NCBI GenBank assembly: GCA_900769985.1
Contig: CAAGIS010000107.1
Location: 1-45,306, forward strand
Length of the DNA stretch: 45,306 nucleotides
Direction of reading: 5' to 3'
From: Spirochaetia bacterium
GTDB taxonomy: Bacteria > Spirochaetota > Spirochaetia > Treponematales > Treponemataceae
The position numbers were made by a program, and so were the translations under genes. Within the stretch, counting starts at the first letter, position 1, and each line of letters begins with the position of its first letter. Under the pieces are notes generated by a model. The model was not told the origin of the DNA, searched no databases, and saw only the letters and a list, made by a program, of their open reading frames with translations. Below are positions 7,827 to 18,059 of this stretch, piece by piece.

Positions 7827-9176
7827 GTGGAATCGACTAAAGTAAATTTTTTAAGCGGTTCGCTGAGTAAAAATATTTTTTTATTCAGTGTCCCGCTGAT
7901 GTTTTCAAATATCCTCCAGATTTTATTTAACACGGTAGATATTGCTGTAATCGGACATTTTGCAGGCTCTCTGGCATTGGGTGCGGTAGGTTCGACCCCA
8001 ATGCTTCTATTTTTATACACAGGAATGTTGCTCGGTATTTCACTTGGAGTAAATGCAATTATTGCATACTATATCGGTGCAAAAAATTCTAAAGAAATTC
8101 TTGATTCAGTTCACTCAGCTTTTATTGTCTGCCTTTCTTTTGGCATTGCATTAATGCTGCTCGGTATTTTTTCTGCAAGGCCTGTGCTGACTTTGATGAA
8201 CACAAAACCTGAATTGATTGACAATGCAGTTTTGTATTTTCAAATTTATATGCTCGGATTGCCGGGAATCTCGCTTTATAACTTCGGGAGCGGAATTTTA
8301 AATGCGACAGGCGATACAAAACGCCCGTTATTTTTTCTGTTAATCGCAGGAACTGTAAATATCGTGCTTGATTTATTTTTTGTTGCAGTCCTTCACTTTG
8401 ACTGCGCAGGAGTTGCTTTTGCAAGTGCCGTAGCACAAATTGTTTCTGCCGTTTTGATTTTGATTCCATTATTCAACGGAACAAACGGAATTAAAATCAG
8501 TCTTGCAAAATTAAAGCCAAACAAACAGAAAATAATACAGATTTTAAAAATCGGATTTCCTGCCGGGCTGCAAAATGCAATTTTTGCTATTGCAAATGTT
8601 TTTATCCAGACTGGAATAAACTCGTTTGATGCTATTACTGTCGCAGGAATTTCTGCTGCAGGAAATGCAGACCCTTTTTCATACAATTTGATGGCAGCAT
8701 TTTATTCAGCGGGTTCAACTTTTATCGGACAGAATTTTGGTGCGCAAAATAAAAAACGAATTTTAAAATCATATTTTCTGTCTATGCTTTTTGCTTTCTG
8801 TGTAGCTATAATTATGGGAAGTTTAATTTGGACTTTCAGGATTCGGTTTCTTTCTGTTTTTACAAAAGATGAACTTGTAATAAATCCTGCAATAAAAAGG
8901 CTAAAAATCATGTGCCTGTCCTACAGTATTTCTGCCTTTATGGATGCAACTACAGCAGCTTCAAGAGGACTCGGGCATACTTTTGTTCCGTCAATATTTG
9001 TAATACTCGGCTCATGTGTTTTTAGAATTATTTGGATTTATACTGCTTTTGCACATTTTAAAACGATTGAATCACTTTTTGCAATTTATCCTTTTTCATG
9101 GGCAATTACGGCAATTTTTGAAATTATCTATTTTGTAATTGCCTATAAAAAGGAAACGGCAGGATTTAAAAAGTAA
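7827..9176 (+). CDS. MATE-family multidrug/solute exporter
   Basis: 449 residues with twelve hydrophobic segments in two related halves, as in MATE transporters (NorM/DinF superfamily). Family signatures include PLMFSNILQILFNTVDIAVIG near the N-terminus, GTPMLLF-like GSTPMLLF, and GFPAGLQNAIFA in the second half. It would export cationic or organic compounds using a sodium or proton gradient; the substrate is unknown. The start is a GTG without a clear ribosome binding site, so a slightly different start is possible. It lies 37 bp after the GH120 gene on the same strand and may be cotranscribed. It meets the next gene tail to tail one base apart. Confidence 0.9.
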   Translation: MESTKVNFLSGSLSKNIFLFSVPLMFSNILQILFNTVDIAVIGHFAGSLALGAVGSTPMLLFLYTGMLLGISLGVNAIIAYYIGAKNSKEILDSVHSAFIVCLSFGIALMLLGIFSARPVLTLMNTKPELIDNAVLYFQIYMLGLPGISLYNFGSGILNATGDTKRPLFFLLIAGTVNIVLDLFFVAVLHFDCAGVAFASAVAQIVSAVLILIPLFNGTNGIKISLAKLKPNKQKIIQILKIGFPAGLQNAIFAIANVFIQTGINSFDAITVAGISAAGNADPFSYNLMAAFYSAGSTFIGQNFGAQNKKRILKSYFLSMLFAFCVAIIMGSLIWTFRIRFLSVFTKDELVINPAIKRLKIMCLSYSISAFMDATTAASRGLGHTFVPSIFVILGSCVFRIIWIYTAFAHFKTIESLFAIYPFSWAITAIFEIIYFVIAYKKETAGFKK

Positions 9177-9177
9177 C

Positions 9178-9435
9178 TTATGCTTTTTTGCTTTCAAACG
9201 CTTCGCGGACTGCTATTGCAAGCTGGTCTGCACAAGATGTTGAACGAGTACCGCACAAATTGCCTTTAAGTTTTTCTTCAATTTGTGAAACTGTCATTCC
9301 GTTTACTAAAATTGAAATTGCTTTAAGATTTCCGTTACAGCCACCTGTAAAAGACACATTTGTAATTTTATCATCTTCAATATCAAAATCAATTAACTGC
9401 GAACAAGTATTCTTAGTTTTATACTGATAGTGCAT
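9178..9435 (-). CDS. TSCPD-domain protein (TIGR03905-like)
   Basis: 85 residues, carrying the C-terminal signature GTRSTSCADQLAIAV and the FTGGCNGNL motif of small stand-alone TSCPD proteins. The same domain ends some ribonucleotide reductases, but the role of the stand-alone form is not established. GAGGG precedes the ATG by five bases. It is transcribed in the same direction as rpoC but downstream of the rpoC terminator, in a separate unit, and converges with the MATE gene. Confidence 0.85.
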   Translation of the reverse strand: MHYQYKTKNTCSQLIDFDIEDDKITNVSFTGGCNGNLKAISILVNGMTVSQIEEKLKGNLCGTRSTSCADQLAIAVREAFESKKA

Positions 9436-9458
9436 TTTTCCCTCAAAGCCGAAATTTA

Positions 9459-9492
9459 AAACCGGGCTGTCTTAATACAGTCAACCCGGTTT
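9459..9492 (-). terminator. Intrinsic terminator after rpoC
   Basis: On the minus strand, AAACCGGG and CCCGGTTT form an 8-bp stem, extended by CTGT/ACAG across a small bulge and followed by TTTAAATTT. It starts 13 bp past the rpoC stop codon and would end the long tRNA-ribosomal-RNA polymerase operon. Confidence 0.75.
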
Positions 9493-9504
9493 ATTTTCAA
9501 TATT

Positions 9505-12500
9505 TTAGTCAGAATCTTCCATATCAGAACTTGGTTCCTCAACACGAGTATACTGCTGTTCAAGTTCCTTTTCCTGACGGCGCTGTTCAAGAACTTCATT
9601 CATTTTTACATCCAAGTCTATATCACTTGAATCGTAAAGTTTTACGTTTTTGTAGTTCTTTATACCAGTTCCTGCCGGAATCATATGTCCGATTGCAACG
9701 TTTTCTTTTATTCCGTGCAAGCCGTCTGTAGCACCAGAAATTGCCGCATTTGTAAGAACGCGAGTTGTTTCCTGGAACGAAGCTGCCGAAATAAATGAGT
9801 CTACATTCAAAGAAGCTTTTGTAATACCCTGGAACATCGGACGACCAACTGCCGGCTGACCGCCTTCTGCAACAACGCGGGCATTTTCTTCATGGAATCT
9901 GTATTTATCAACCTGCTGACCGTAAATAAAATGAGTATCACCTACAGCAACAATTTCGATTTTACGCAGCATCTGGCGTACAATAATACCAATATGTTTG
10001 TCATTAATTGATACACCCTGTGCGCGATATACAGACTGAATCTCGTCCATAAGATAATTCTGCAATGCGTTTTCACCAAGAATTGCAAGAATATCATGAG
10101 GACTTGGAGCTCCGTCACAAAGTCTTTCGCCAGCTTCAACTTTATCACCGTCTCTGACAAGCATTCGCTTTGACATCGGAATAAGATGGTCAAATACGCG
10201 TCCATACTTATCTTCAACAGTAATCTTTCTCTTGCCTTTTGTAACTTCCTTGAACTTAACAATGCCAGAAATCTGAGCAAGTACTGTCGGAACTTTCGGT
10301 TTGCGTGCTTCAAAGAGTTCAGATACACGAGGAAGACCACCAGTAATATCGTTTGTCTTTGCAGCTTCTTTCGGCATTTTTGCAATTGTATCACCGGCAG
10401 AAATTTTCTTTTTGTCATCAACAAGAAGAAGAGCGCCAGAAGGAAGGAAGTAACTTCCTTTTTCGTTACCATCGTTATCTGTAATAAGAACACGAGGCTG
10501 CATGCCTTCAAGATGCAAGTCAGAAATAAAGCGTTCCTGCTTTTCTGTTGCATTGTCAATCTTAATTTCGAGCGTTGAACCTTCAACGATATCTTCGTAG
10601 TGGATATATCCATCATATTCTGCAATAATCGGATCACTTGAAGTATCAAATTCACCAAGCGACTGATTTGCTTCTACAAAATCCCCTGCTTTGCAGAATA
10701 CTGTAGAACCGTTTGCAATTTCAATTTTCTGAATATTGCTTGCAAGATAAATATGAGTTTTAGTAACAATAACCCTTGCTTTTTCAGTTGCAAGGATATC
10801 TTCGCCCTTACGATTAAGAATTACGCTGTCTTTCTTTACCCTGTCACCGTCATTTACGGCAACTTTGTCGCCTTTCTGAATTTCGTAACTGTTAAGAATA
10901 CGAGAAACATTCATAAAACCTTTTCGAGTAAAGAGCCAGTTCTTGTCTTTTGTAACAACGTGAGAACCAACAATTTCTTCGATAATAGCAGGGTATTTTA
11001 ATACTATGCGGTTATCTTCTGTAGCTTTTGAAGCAGTACCTCCGACGTGGAATGTACGCATTGTAAGCTGTGTACCAGGCTGTCCGATTGACTGGGCAGC
11101 AATAATTCCGACAGCTTCACCAATTTCGACAATCTTATTGCGGGCAAGGTTTTTACCGTAACATTTTACGCAGATTCCGTGTTTTGCTTCGCAAGTAAGT
11201 ACTGTCCTAAGTTTTACCTTTTCAACACCAGCATCTTCAATCTGTTTAGCAAGATCTTCTGTAATATAAGAGTTTACGTCGCAGATTAATTCACCAGTCA
11301 TCGGGTCTACTACGCGTTCAATCGTAAAGTGTCCGACAATTCTGTCTGCAAGATGTTCGATTATTTCGTCACCATCTTTAATTGCAGTATAATCAATACC
11401 GTTAATAGTTCCGCAATCGTCTTCGTTTACTACAACATCCTGCGCAACATCAACAAGACGACGAGTCATATAACCGGCATCGGCTGTCTTTAACGCAGTA
11501 TCTGAAAGACCTTTTCGAGCACCAGATGTAGAAATAAAGTATTCAATAACTGACAGACCTTCATAGAAGTTTGAACGAATCGGAAGTTCAATAATGTCTC
11601 CACTAGGTTTAGCCATCAAACCGCGCATTGCTGCAAGCTGAGAAATCTGTTTTGGAGAACCTCGGGCACCAGATTTAGCCATCATCCAGATTGTGTTAAA
11701 TCCGTCCTTGTTCTTTTCGAGGTTGTCCATCATTTTCTTTGTAAGTTCATCGTTAGTCTTTGACCAAAGGTCAGTTACTTTATTATAACGTTCCTCAGCA
11801 GTCAAAATACCTTTACCGTAATCATTTACGATTTTTTCGACTTCTTTATTTGCCTTTTCCATCATTGCTTTCTTTTCTGCAGGAATGATGATGTCATCCA
11901 TAGAAAGAGTTGCACCATAGAAAGTAGCATTTTTATAACCTACGGCTTTTATTGCATCAAGCATCTGAATCGTAAGCCATGCACCCTGATTGTGATAAAC
12001 AGTTTCAATCATCTTTTTAAGCTGTTTTTCACCAAGCTGTTCGTTTACATAATCAACTTCATCAGGCATTGCTTCGTTGAATGCAAGAGTTCCTGCCGTA
12101 GTTTCGATAATATCACCTTTTTTGAAAAGCCCTTCTTTGAAAGAATTTTTTGGAGCAGGAACCTTTATTTTTGCCTGCCATTCGATATTACCACATTCAG
12201 CTGCCATACGAACTTCATCAGAATCAGAGAATCTCTTTCCTGTTCCAGTTGCATTCGGTTTTACGGCAGTCATATAGTAAATTCCCAAAACCATGTCCTG
12301 AGAAGGTCCTACAATTGCGTTTCCGTTTGCAGGGTCAAGCAAGTTTCTTGCCGAAAGCATCAAAGTCCAACATTCCATCTGCGCAGCTTGTGTAAGCGGA
12401 ACGTGAATAGCCATCTGGTCACCGTCAAAGTCGGCGTTAAACGCTTTACAAGCAAGAGGATGAAGTTTTAACGCTTTTCCTTCTACGAGGACAGGTTCAA

Positions 12501-13776
12501 AAGCCTGAATTCCAAGACGATGCAAAGTAGGCGCGCGGTTAAGCATAACAGGATGTTCGCGTACAACTTCATCAAGAATTGCAAATACTTCAGGAGCTTC
12601 TGATTCTACAACCTGTTTTGCCTTTTTAATATTGAATGCAACCTGCTTGTCAACAAGTTTTTTCATAATGAACGGCTTGAACAGTTCAAGTGCCATTTTT
12701 GTAGGTACACCGCACTGCCAGAGCTTTAACTCAGGTCCTACAACAATTACAGAACGACCAGAGTAGTCGACACGTTTACCAAGAAGATTCTGGCGGAAAC
12801 GTCCCTGCTTACCCTTAATCATATCAGAAATTGATTTAAGCGGTCTGTTTGAAGCACCTTTTACAACGCGCTTTCTCTTTGAATTGTCAAACAGCGCATC
12901 TACAGCTTCCTGCAACATTCGTTTTTCATTTCTGATAATGATATCCGGCGCAGAAAGCGACATAAGGCGGTTAAGGCGGTTGTTTCTGTTAATGACACGG
13001 CGATACAAGTCATTAAGGTCAGAAGTTGCAAAACGTCCGCCGTCAAGCTGAACCATAGGGCGCAAATCAGGCGGCATTACAGGAATTACGTCAAGAATCA
13101 TCCATGAAGCCTTGTTTCCAGACGTACGGAAATTTTCTACGATTTCAATACGTTTTAAAAGACGCTTGTCAGATTTTGAACCTTTTTCAATCATCTTTGC
13201 ACGAAGTTCAGCAGCCAAAGCATCAAGGTCAAGCCCTTCAAGCAAAGTCTTAATAGCCTCAGCACCCATTCCAGCAGTAAAAGAACCGCCATAGCGTTCT
13301 TCAGCTTCCATATATTCTTCTTCAGTCAAAAGCTGGTTTTTCTTGAGGTCAGTATCACCTGGATCAATAACTATATATTTTTCATAGTATAAAACTGAAC
13401 GCAGAGCGGCAACCTGCAAATCAAGCAAAAGTCCCATTCTGCTTGGAACTGAACGGTAATACCAGATATGGCTTACAGGAGCTGCAAGTTCAATATGACC
13501 TGTACGTTCGCGCCTTACCTTAAAATGAGTAACTTCAACACCACAACGGTCACAAATTACACCCTTGTAACGAATGCTCTTGAATTTTCCGCAGTAACAT
13601 TCCCATTCTTTTGTCGTACCGAAAATCCTTTCACAAAAAAGACCGTCTTTCTCAGGTCTTAACGTACGATAATTTATTGTTTCCGGCTTTTTAACTTCTC
13701 CATAAGACCATGCACGAATAGTCTCCGGCGAAGCTAATTTAAGTCTGATTGAATCAAAATCCTGAATCTCACGCAT
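9505..13776 (-). CDS. rpoC: DNA-directed RNA polymerase subunit beta'
   Basis: 1423-residue largest subunit of the core RNA polymerase. The N-terminal zinc site (ECYCGKFK, then CDRCGVEV) is present. The absolutely conserved catalytic loop NADFDGD, whose aspartates hold the active-site magnesium, is at residues 447-453. The second cysteine cluster (CEAKHGICVKCYG) and the bridge/trigger regions (ARGSPKQISQLAAMRG, AVGIIAAQSIGQPGTQLTMRTFH) follow. The frame is open 13 codons further upstream, but AAGGAG correctly spaced to the ATG at 13776 fixes the start, eight bases inside the end of rpoB, which suggests translational coupling. The acidic C-terminus (VEEPSSDMEDSD) is an ordinary variable tail. 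Confidence 0.98.
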   Translation of the reverse strand: MREIQDFDSIRLKLASPETIRAWSYGEVKKPETINYRTLRPEKDGLFCERIFGTTKEWECYCGKFKSIRYKGVICDRCGVEVTHFKVRRERTGHIELAAPVSHIWYYRSVPSRMGLLLDLQVAALRSVLYYEKYIVIDPGDTDLKKNQLLTEEEYMEAEERYGGSFTAGMGAEAIKTLLEGLDLDALAAELRAKMIEKGSKSDKRLLKRIEIVENFRTSGNKASWMILDVIPVMPPDLRPMVQLDGGRFATSDLNDLYRRVINRNNRLNRLMSLSAPDIIIRNEKRMLQEAVDALFDNSKRKRVVKGASNRPLKSISDMIKGKQGRFRQNLLGKRVDYSGRSVIVVGPELKLWQCGVPTKMALELFKPFIMKKLVDKQVAFNIKKAKQVVESEAPEVFAILDEVVREHPVMLNRAPTLHRLGIQAFEPVLVEGKALKLHPLACKAFNADFDGDQMAIHVPLTQAAQMECWTLMLSARNLLDPANGNAIVGPSQDMVLGIYYMTAVKPNATGTGKRFSDSDEVRMAAECGNIEWQAKIKVPAPKNSFKEGLFKKGDIIETTAGTLAFNEAMPDEVDYVNEQLGEKQLKKMIETVYHNQGAWLTIQMLDAIKAVGYKNATFYGATLSMDDIIIPAEKKAMMEKANKEVEKIVNDYGKGILTAEERYNKVTDLWSKTNDELTKKMMDNLEKNKDGFNTIWMMAKSGARGSPKQISQLAAMRGLMAKPSGDIIELPIRSNFYEGLSVIEYFISTSGARKGLSDTALKTADAGYMTRRLVDVAQDVVVNEDDCGTINGIDYTAIKDGDEIIEHLADRIVGHFTIERVVDPMTGELICDVNSYITEDLAKQIEDAGVEKVKLRTVLTCEAKHGICVKCYGKNLARNKIVEIGEAVGIIAAQSIGQPGTQLTMRTFHVGGTASKATEDNRIVLKYPAIIEEIVGSHVVTKDKNWLFTRKGFMNVSRILNSYEIQKGDKVAVNDGDRVKKDSVILNRKGEDILATEKARVIVTKTHIYLASNIQKIEIANGSTVFCKAGDFVEANQSLGEFDTSSDPIIAEYDGYIHYEDIVEGSTLEIKIDNATEKQERFISDLHLEGMQPRVLITDNDGNEKGSYFLPSGALLLVDDKKKISAGDTIAKMPKEAAKTNDITGGLPRVSELFEARKPKVPTVLAQISGIVKFKEVTKGKRKITVEDKYGRVFDHLIPMSKRMLVRDGDKVEAGERLCDGAPSPHDILAILGENALQNYLMDEIQSVYRAQGVSINDKHIGIIVRQMLRKIEIVAVGDTHFIYGQQVDKYRFHEENARVVAEGGQPAVGRPMFQGITKASLNVDSFISAASFQETTRVLTNAAISGATDGLHGIKENVAIGHMIPAGTGIKNYKNVKLYDSSDIDLDVKMNEVLEQRRQEKELEQQYTRVEEPSSDMEDSD

Positions 13777-16700
13777 TTGCATTCTCCTTATCGAAACCAG
13801 TAGCTGCCTTGTCAATCAGTTCCTGGTCACGTTCAGTAAGGGCAATCTGCTTGCCTTTATCATCATAAATAGTAAAGTCAAGTGCCAGTCCGCGAAGTTC
13901 CTGAACCATAACGTTGAATGCTTCCGGAACCCCAGCAGGAGTAGAAGGATCTCCCTTTACAATAGCTTCATATACTTTTGAACGTCCGTTCATATCATCA
14001 GATTTGATTGTCATCATTTCCTGAAGAGTATTTGCAGCACCATAAGCTTCAAGTGCCCAAACTTCCATTTCTCCAAGACGCTGACCACCAAACTGAGCCT
14101 TACCGCCAAGCGGCTGCTGAGTAACAAGAGAATAAGGTCCTGTTGAGCGAGCATGCATTTTATCATCAACAAGGTGATGCAATTTAAGATAATAAATTAC
14201 ACCGACAAAAATTGGATTGACAAAAGGCTCACCAGTACGTCCGTCACGAACTACCTGTTTACAGCTCTTATCAAGACCTGCTTCTTCAAGTTTTTTACCT
14301 ATCATTTCCTGACTTGGTGACTGGAATACAGGAAGTTCAAAGAACTGATTCAAGTATTTACCGGCAATACCAAGTTCAGATTCCATTATCTGACCAATAT
14401 TCATTCGGGAAGGTACACCAAGCGGATTCAGGCAGACATCAAGAGGAGTTCCGTCTTCCAAATACGGCATGTCTTCTTCAGGCAGAATTCTTGATACAAC
14501 ACCTTTGTTTCCGTGTCGTCCTGCCATTTTATCACCTTCGCGAAGCTTTCTCTTATTTGCAATAAGAACTTTGACAACTTCATCAACACCAGGATTCAAG
14601 TCATCGCCTTCATTACGGCGCAATCGCTGAACATCAATTACAACGCCTTCAACTCCATGAGGTACTTTAAGAGAACTGTCGCGGACTTCTTTAGCCTTTT
14701 CACCAAAGATAGAATTCAACAGTTTGAACTCAGGAGTTGTTTCAGATTCACTCTTAGGAGTAACTTTTCCGACGAGAATATCGCCTGAGCGTACTTTTGC
14801 ACCGATGCGGATAATACCTTCTGCATCAAGGTTGTCAAGATTTTTTTCAGAAGTATTCGGAACATCACGCGTAATTCGCTCTGGACCGAGTTTAGTTTCA
14901 CGAATTTCTGTCGAGAACTCTTTGATATGAATTGAAGTATACATATCTTCTTTTACAACACGCTTGCTGATAAGAACAGCGTCTTCGTAGTTGTAACCGT
15001 TCCAAGGAACAAATCCAACCAAAAGGTTACGACCTAATGCAAGTTCTCCGTTGAATGTTGCAGGTCCGTCAGCGAGAACGCTGCCTTTTTCGACGTGCTC
15101 ACCTACAGAAACTGTAGGACGCTGGTGATAACAAGTATCCTGATTTGTCCTCTGATATTTTAATAGTGTATATTCATCAAGTTCGCCGCGTTTTGCATTA
15201 TCAGGTTTTACTTTTACGATTTCGCTTGAAACATAAACAACTTCACCTGCACGTTTTGCCTTAATGAGAACGCCAGAATCATAAGCACACTTCTTTTCCA
15301 TACCTGTTCCGACATAAGGCGGCTCAGGGAACAACAACGGAACAGCCTGACGCTGCATGTTACAACCCATGAGCGCACGGTTGGCATCATCGTGTTCAAG
15401 GAACGGAATCAAAGAAGCAGAAACAGAAATTACCTGACGAGGAGAAACGTCCATATACTGTACATCTTCTGGACTTCTTAACGTATAGTCACCGCGATGC
15501 CTTACAGAAATCATTTCTGTCGAGAACGAACCGTCAGCTTTCATACCTTCTGCAACCTGACCAATCGTGTATTTATCTTCGTCCATTGCAGACAAATATT
15601 CAACTTCATTTGTAGCTTTTCCGTTTTTCACTTTACGATACGGAGCTTCCAAAAATCCGTAATCGTTTACACGTGTATAAATGGCAAGCGAAACAATCAA
15701 ACCGATATTCGGTCCTTCTGGTGTTTCAATAGGACACATTCGTCCGTAATGAGTATAGTGAATATCACGAACTTCAAAACCTGCACGGTCACGGCTCAAA
15801 CCACCAGGACCAAGCGCGTTAAGACGTCGTTTATGAGTCAGCTCTGCCAGAGGGTTAATCTGATCCATAAACTGAGACAACTGAGAAGAACCAAAGAATT
15901 CTTTTATCGAAGCAACAATCGGCTTAATCGAAATCAAATCCTGCGGCTTCATAGTTTCTGTTTCTTTTAAACTCATACGTTCTTTTGCAATGCGCTCCAT
16001 GCGGGCAAAAGCAGTCTTGAGCTGATTTGTCATCAATTCACCAACAGAACGTATACGGCGATTTCCAAGATGGTCAATATCGTCTGTCTGTTCTTCACCG
16101 ATGTACACTTTAATCAGGAACTTCATAGTCTGAATGATATCGTCCTTAACCAAAGTATACTCTTCAACAGGCTCTTTATAATCAAATTTTTTATTCAGCT
16201 TATAACGACCTACACGTCCCAAATCGTATCTGCGTGGAGAAAAGAAAGTTGAATTCAAGTCTTTTTCTGCTGCTTCAACTGTCATCGGTTCACCAGGCAT
16301 TAAAACTGAATAAACTGCAGACAAAGCATCTTCTTTTGTAGGCTCGTCGTTTTCAAGTCCTTCTTTTGCAAATTTGATTTCTTCGCGTTCAAAACAGTTG
16401 ATGATTACCTGAGAATTAAGAGATGAGTTTCGTTCATCTTTATTATTAGGATTTTTTCGCGTATCAAATTTAATTACTTCAATACTGCTTACACCATGAG
16501 CAACCAAATCATCAATTTCGTGCGGATGAAGGCGTTTACCAGCAGGATAAAGTTTTTCTTCTTCGCCTTCTTCATTTTTAGCTATTACGGCTTTTGAAAG
16601 AACTCTGTCAACAAGACTGTCGCGGCCTTCGCGAGAATCAGATACTTTTACAGTTTCTGTAAGATAGAACTGCTTGATAATTTCTTCACGAGTTTCAAAA

Positions 16701-17320
16701 CCGAGTGCACGGAGAAAAATCGTACCTAAGATTTTCTTTTTGCGGTCAATTTTTGCATAAATCAAATCTTTTTTCTGGTCAATTTCAAACTCAAGCCATG
16801 AACCTCTGTAAGGAATAATGCGGCTGCCAAAAACATTTTTTTCGTGGTTAAAAATTACACCAGGTGAACGGTGAATCTGAGAAACTACAACTCGTTCTGC
16901 ACCGTTAATGACAAACGTACCGCGGTCTGTCATGAGCGGAATATCGCCCATATATATATCTTTCTGAAGAATAGCACCAGTCTGCAAAAAGTTCAGATTA
17001 ATGCGTGCCTTCAAAGGAACTGAATAAGTAAGTCCCTTCTGTTTACATTCAAATTCAGAGAACTTGATATTTTCTGTATCCAGTTCATAAAATTCGTACT
17101 CTAATGACATATCACCATTAGGACTTTCAATCGGGAATGTAGAAGTAAAAACTTCCTGAAGTCCCTGATTTTCCAATGGTTCGCCATTTTCTAATTTTTC
17201 TTTTTGAAGAAAATACTCATAAGAAGAAGTCTGAATATCGATAAGATTCGGAACGTCCATAAAGTTCTGGATATCTTTACCGATATACTTACGGTTGATA
17301 GTCCGGCTTTTTGCGAACAT
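13769..17320 (-). CDS. rpoB: DNA-directed RNA polymerase subunit beta
   Basis: 1183-residue second-largest subunit. The rifampicin region is intact (SQLSQFMDQINPLAELTHKRR, then LGPGGLSRDRAGFEVRD), followed by the conserved ETPEGPNIGLI. The C-terminal GGKAQFGGQRLGEMEVWALEAYGA motif is also present. Histidine and arginine at the usual positions (THKRRLNALGPGG) look like a rifampicin-sensitive allele, though resistance cannot be judged by eye. Two ATGs are adjacent (17323 and 17320); the AGGGGG run is only one base from the first, so the second is favoured. It is separated from rplL by 195 bp containing an attenuator-like hairpin. Confidence 0.98.
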   Translation of the reverse strand: MFAKSRTINRKYIGKDIQNFMDVPNLIDIQTSSYEYFLQKEKLENGEPLENQGLQEVFTSTFPIESPNGDMSLEYEFYELDTENIKFSEFECKQKGLTYSVPLKARINLNFLQTGAILQKDIYMGDIPLMTDRGTFVINGAERVVVSQIHRSPGVIFNHEKNVFGSRIIPYRGSWLEFEIDQKKDLIYAKIDRKKKILGTIFLRALGFETREEIIKQFYLTETVKVSDSREGRDSLVDRVLSKAVIAKNEEGEEEKLYPAGKRLHPHEIDDLVAHGVSSIEVIKFDTRKNPNNKDERNSSLNSQVIINCFEREEIKFAKEGLENDEPTKEDALSAVYSVLMPGEPMTVEAAEKDLNSTFFSPRRYDLGRVGRYKLNKKFDYKEPVEEYTLVKDDIIQTMKFLIKVYIGEEQTDDIDHLGNRRIRSVGELMTNQLKTAFARMERIAKERMSLKETETMKPQDLISIKPIVASIKEFFGSSQLSQFMDQINPLAELTHKRRLNALGPGGLSRDRAGFEVRDIHYTHYGRMCPIETPEGPNIGLIVSLAIYTRVNDYGFLEAPYRKVKNGKATNEVEYLSAMDEDKYTIGQVAEGMKADGSFSTEMISVRHRGDYTLRSPEDVQYMDVSPRQVISVSASLIPFLEHDDANRALMGCNMQRQAVPLLFPEPPYVGTGMEKKCAYDSGVLIKAKRAGEVVYVSSEIVKVKPDNAKRGELDEYTLLKYQRTNQDTCYHQRPTVSVGEHVEKGSVLADGPATFNGELALGRNLLVGFVPWNGYNYEDAVLISKRVVKEDMYTSIHIKEFSTEIRETKLGPERITRDVPNTSEKNLDNLDAEGIIRIGAKVRSGDILVGKVTPKSESETTPEFKLLNSIFGEKAKEVRDSSLKVPHGVEGVVIDVQRLRRNEGDDLNPGVDEVVKVLIANKRKLREGDKMAGRHGNKGVVSRILPEEDMPYLEDGTPLDVCLNPLGVPSRMNIGQIMESELGIAGKYLNQFFELPVFQSPSQEMIGKKLEEAGLDKSCKQVVRDGRTGEPFVNPIFVGVIYYLKLHHLVDDKMHARSTGPYSLVTQQPLGGKAQFGGQRLGEMEVWALEAYGAANTLQEMMTIKSDDMNGRSKVYEAIVKGDPSTPAGVPEAFNVMVQELRGLALDFTIYDDKGKQIALTERDQELIDKAATGFDKENANA

Positions 17321-17449
17321 CATGCCCCCTGTAAATAATCAAAAGAAAACATCTTCCGGTCCAGCTGTTCTTGCTACATGCGGAAACTCCTGCACAGCAC
17401 AAAAAAAACGGCCTTATTCAATGTTTATGTATAAAAACTTTTTTAACGT

Positions 17450-17494
17450 AAAAACGACTAAAGCAGACTACGGACTTTTCCGTGTCTGCCTTAG
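17450..17494 (-). terminator. Attenuator-like hairpin between rplL and rpoB
   Basis: On the minus strand, CTAAGGCAGACACGG pairs with CCGTAGTCTGCTTTAG around a 5-base loop (17458-17494), with two small mismatches, and a TCGTTTTT tract follows (to 17450). Partial termination between rplL and rpoB is known in other bacteria, where it keeps polymerase subunits below ribosomal proteins; the same role is inferred here. The remaining sequence up to rpoB shows no gene. Confidence 0.65.
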
Positions 17495-17518
17495 AAAATT
17501 CAAAAAACAAGCATTAAC

Positions 17519-17899
17519 TTATTTCTTTGAACATTTACCACCAGCTGCTTCGATTTCAGCAATCCATTTGTCAGCATCAGCTTTAGAAAGTCCTTCTTTA
17601 ACTGTTGCAGGAGCGCCTTCAACGAGAGCTTTAGCTTCTCCAAGTCCGAGGTTAGTAAGAGCTTTAACAGCTTTAATAACTCCGATTTTCTTAGCAGCAT
17701 CGAAGCTGTCAAGAGTTACAGTGAACTCTGTCTGTTCTTCTTCTGCTGCACCAGGAGCTGCTGCACCAGGAGCTGCTGCTACTGCAACTGCTGCTGTTAC
17801 ACCGAATTTTTCTTCCATTGCTTTTACGAGTTCTGAAGCCTCGAGTACTGACATAGATGCAATTGCATCAAGAATCTGATCATTTGTGAGAGCTGCCAT
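17519..17899 (-). CDS. rplL: Ribosomal protein bL12 (L7/L12)
   Basis: 126 residues. The N-terminal dimerisation domain (QILDAIASMSVLEASELVKAM), an Ala/Gly/Pro hinge (AAPGAAAPGAA) and the C-terminal factor-binding domain (KIGVIKAVKALTNLGLGEAK) are all present. It forms the stalk of the large subunit that recruits translation GTPases. The end reads GGKCSKK rather than the usual GAKVELK-like tail. GGAGA lies before the ATG. It follows rplJ by 160 bp. Confidence 0.97.
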   Translation of the reverse strand: MAALTNDQILDAIASMSVLEASELVKAMEEKFGVTAAVAVAAAPGAAAPGAAEEEQTEFTVTLDSFDAAKKIGVIKAVKALTNLGLGEAKALVEGAPATVKEGLSKADADKWIAEIEAAGGKCSKK

Positions 17900-18000
17900 A
17901 TTGTCTTCTCCATAAAAAATAAAATATGTTTCGTTTAAGGTTTGTATTAAACCCTAAATCATTGCAACCTGTTTTCCAAGAAAACCGCTGCTATTTGTAA

Positions 18001-18034
18001 CACGGACAGTCGACAGCTATGAAGCCTGACCGTG
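18001..18034 (-). promoter_or_regulatory. Imperfect hairpin between rplJ and rplL
   Basis: CACGG at 18001-18005 pairs with CCGTG at 18030-18034, with extra CAG/CTG pairing inside across mismatched bases. No T-run follows on the minus strand. It could be a processing or stability element of the rplJ-rplL mRNA; no function can be shown. Confidence 0.3.
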
Positions 18035-18059
18035 ATTAAATATAATTTTATCAAGCAGT

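Noticed and set aside
9942..13294. Several open frames on either strand inside rpoC
   Set aside because: All overlap the highly conserved rpoC frame and none shows a ribosome binding site or a plausible protein.
14314..15970. Plus-strand frames inside rpoB, up to 157 residues
   Set aside because: They are mirror images of rpoB codon bias with Cys/Phe/Ser-rich translations and no start signals.
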